Part shown: positions 34,838 to 35,737 of the stretch, one piece after another
Position numbering within the stretch: the first letter of the stretch is position 1
Layout: each line of letters starts with the position of its first letter
Source: CAVQMB01 sp963713445
GTDB taxonomy: Bacteria; Pseudomonadota; Gammaproteobacteria; Competibacterales; Competibacteraceae
Assembly: GCA_963713445.1 (NCBI GenBank)
Contig: CAVQMB010000035.1
Location: forward strand, 1 to 35,737
Length of the DNA: 35,737 nucleotides
Reading direction: 5' to 3'
The notes under the pieces: generated by a model
Databases searched by the model: none
Told to the model about the DNA's origin: nothing
Seen by the model: the letters and a program-made list of their open reading frames with translations, nothing else
Made by a program: the position numbers and the translations under genes

Positions 34838-35737
34838 CGATGCGGGCGGTGCTGCTCAGTGCTGGTGACGATCCGGCGGCATGGCGGGACGCCTTCACCC
34901 GGGCCATGCCGGAGCTCAAGCTGGCGATTGGCATGGATGTACCCGATCCCGAAACGGTCACCGCCGCGCTGGTGTGGAAGCCGCCGCCCGGCGCGCTGGC
35001 GCGCTTTCCGAATCTGCGGCTGATCCACGGACTCGGCCATGGCGTGGATTATTTGTTCGACGATCCGGAATTACCCCGCGGCAGGTGCCGATCGTGCGCT
35101 TGGTCGATCCTGAGCTGGTCCGGCTCAGATGAGTGAGTATGTGTGCGCCGCCGCCCTCTGGTGGCACCGCCGGTTCGACCAGTTTACCGCACATTGCAGC
35201 GGGCTCGCTCGCTGGGAACAACTGCAGCCACGGCTGAGCAGCTACCGCCGCGTGTCGGGTGGGTATCCTCGGCCTGGGCGCCATCGGAGCGCGACTGCGC
35301 CCAGCCGTCTGGCCGTGACTGGGGTTCACCGTGCATGGCTGGAGTCGGCAACCCAAGCAGCTCGATGGCATTGTCTGTCACCATGGGGGTGAGGGGCTCG
35401 ACGCCTGTCTGTCCGCCAGTCATATTCTGGTGTGCGTGTTGCCATTAACAACGGAGACTGCCGGGATCATCGATGCGGCGAACCTGGCAAAGCTCCCGCA
35501 AGGCGGTTGTTTCGTCAACGTTGCCCGCGGCGGCCATGTGGTGGAGCCTGATTTGCTGGCGGCACTGGACAGCGGACAATTGTCCGCGGCCATGCTGGAT
35601 GTCTGTGCTGAGGAACCGGCGCCGCCTGATCACCCGTTCTGGACTCACCCGAAGGTTCGGCTGACGCCTCATATTGCGGGCCTCACCATGGCCGGAAACC
35701 GCGGCGCCGGTGATCGCGGATAACCTGCGCCGGCTCG
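34834..35737 (+). pseudogene. GhrA-like glyoxylate/hydroxypyruvate reductase, multiple frame disruptions, 3-prime truncated
   Basis: A D-2-hydroxyacid dehydrogenase that reduces hydroxypyruvate or glyoxylate with NAD(P)H. The N-terminal catalytic part (LIHGLGHGVDYLF) is in one frame. The stretch VPIVRLVDPELVRL is in a second frame (from 35085), MSEYVCAAALWWHRRFDQF in a third (from 35129), and VGILGLGAIGARLR, the NAD-binding loop, in the second frame again (from 35259). An in-frame TGA lies at 35316-35318. HGWSRQPKQ through DILVCVLPLTTET-like text and NVARGGHVV to TPHIAGLT follows to about 35690. A further base, probably one A of AAA at 35696-35698, shifts to TAAPVIADNLRR at the window edge. 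GhrA/YcdW-type wording is clear. At least four indels and one stop break it. Confidence 0.8.

Noticed and set aside
1..35737. Mobile elements, prophage, CRISPR arrays, tRNA or rRNA genes
   Set aside because: No transposase, integrase, terminal inverted repeat, regularly spaced repeat or tRNA-like cloverleaf was seen on reading either strand.

Overview
The window is a 35.7 kb piece of a high-GC (roughly low-60s percent by eye) gammaproteobacterial chromosome. Evidence for this is the gene order mltB-rlpA-dacA-like-aminotransferase-lipB-lipA and smc-zipA-ligA (ZipA is a gammaproteobacterial division protein), Hsp33, GatCAB, and PilU. I see no tRNA, rRNA, CRISPR array, insertion sequence, phage gene or attachment site. 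Both ends cut through genes (mpl on the left, a D-2-hydroxyacid dehydrogenase on the right).

Layout. (1) 1-4698, minus strand: a tight run gatC-gatA-gatB-hslO-membrane protein-mpl, with gaps of 3-15 bp. It covers tRNA transamidation, a redox chaperone and murein recycling. (2) 4942-10744, plus strand: envelope genes mltB and rlpA, a PBP5-family protein that has lost its catalytic motifs, and a D-amino acid aminotransferase, then lipB-lipA (lipoate synthesis). (3) 10745-13943: a 334 bp leader with attenuator-like structure, long-form leuA, and a class II phosphoribulokinase-like kinase. (4) 13992-18417, minus strand: an entericidin-type small lipoprotein, an M16C (PreP-like) metalloprotease, and a lone dTDP-glucose 4,6-dehydratase. 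(5) 18522-24951, plus strand: valS, a YdjM/DUF457 membrane protein, an unrecognised one-TM protein, metY and an alpha/beta hydrolase. (6) 24935-26017, minus strand: a secreted protein with ankyrin repeats and three peptidoglycan-binding domains. (7) 26112-35737, plus strand: pilU, smc, zipA, ligA, a tartrate/D-malate dehydrogenase, and a GhrA-like hydroxypyruvate reductase that is cut off.

Two observations stand out. The PBP5-family protein in the mltB-rlpA cluster keeps the fold, signal peptide and C-terminal amphipathic tail. However, it has Gly in place of the nucleophilic Ser (GVAK instead of SxxK) and TTA instead of KTG, so it is very probably a pseudoenzyme. This is the best candidate for undescribed biology here. 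Second, all coding sequences from 1 to about 29.9 kb are open. From 29.95 kb to the right end, smc, zipA, ligA and the hydroxyacid dehydrogenase carry at least ten frame disruptions, many at short homopolymers. Because smc, zipA and ligA are normally essential and their products realign cleanly when single bases are restored, poor sequence quality near a contig end is the simplest reading; true decay is less likely.

All family assignments come from reading translated sequence by eye; no database search was run.
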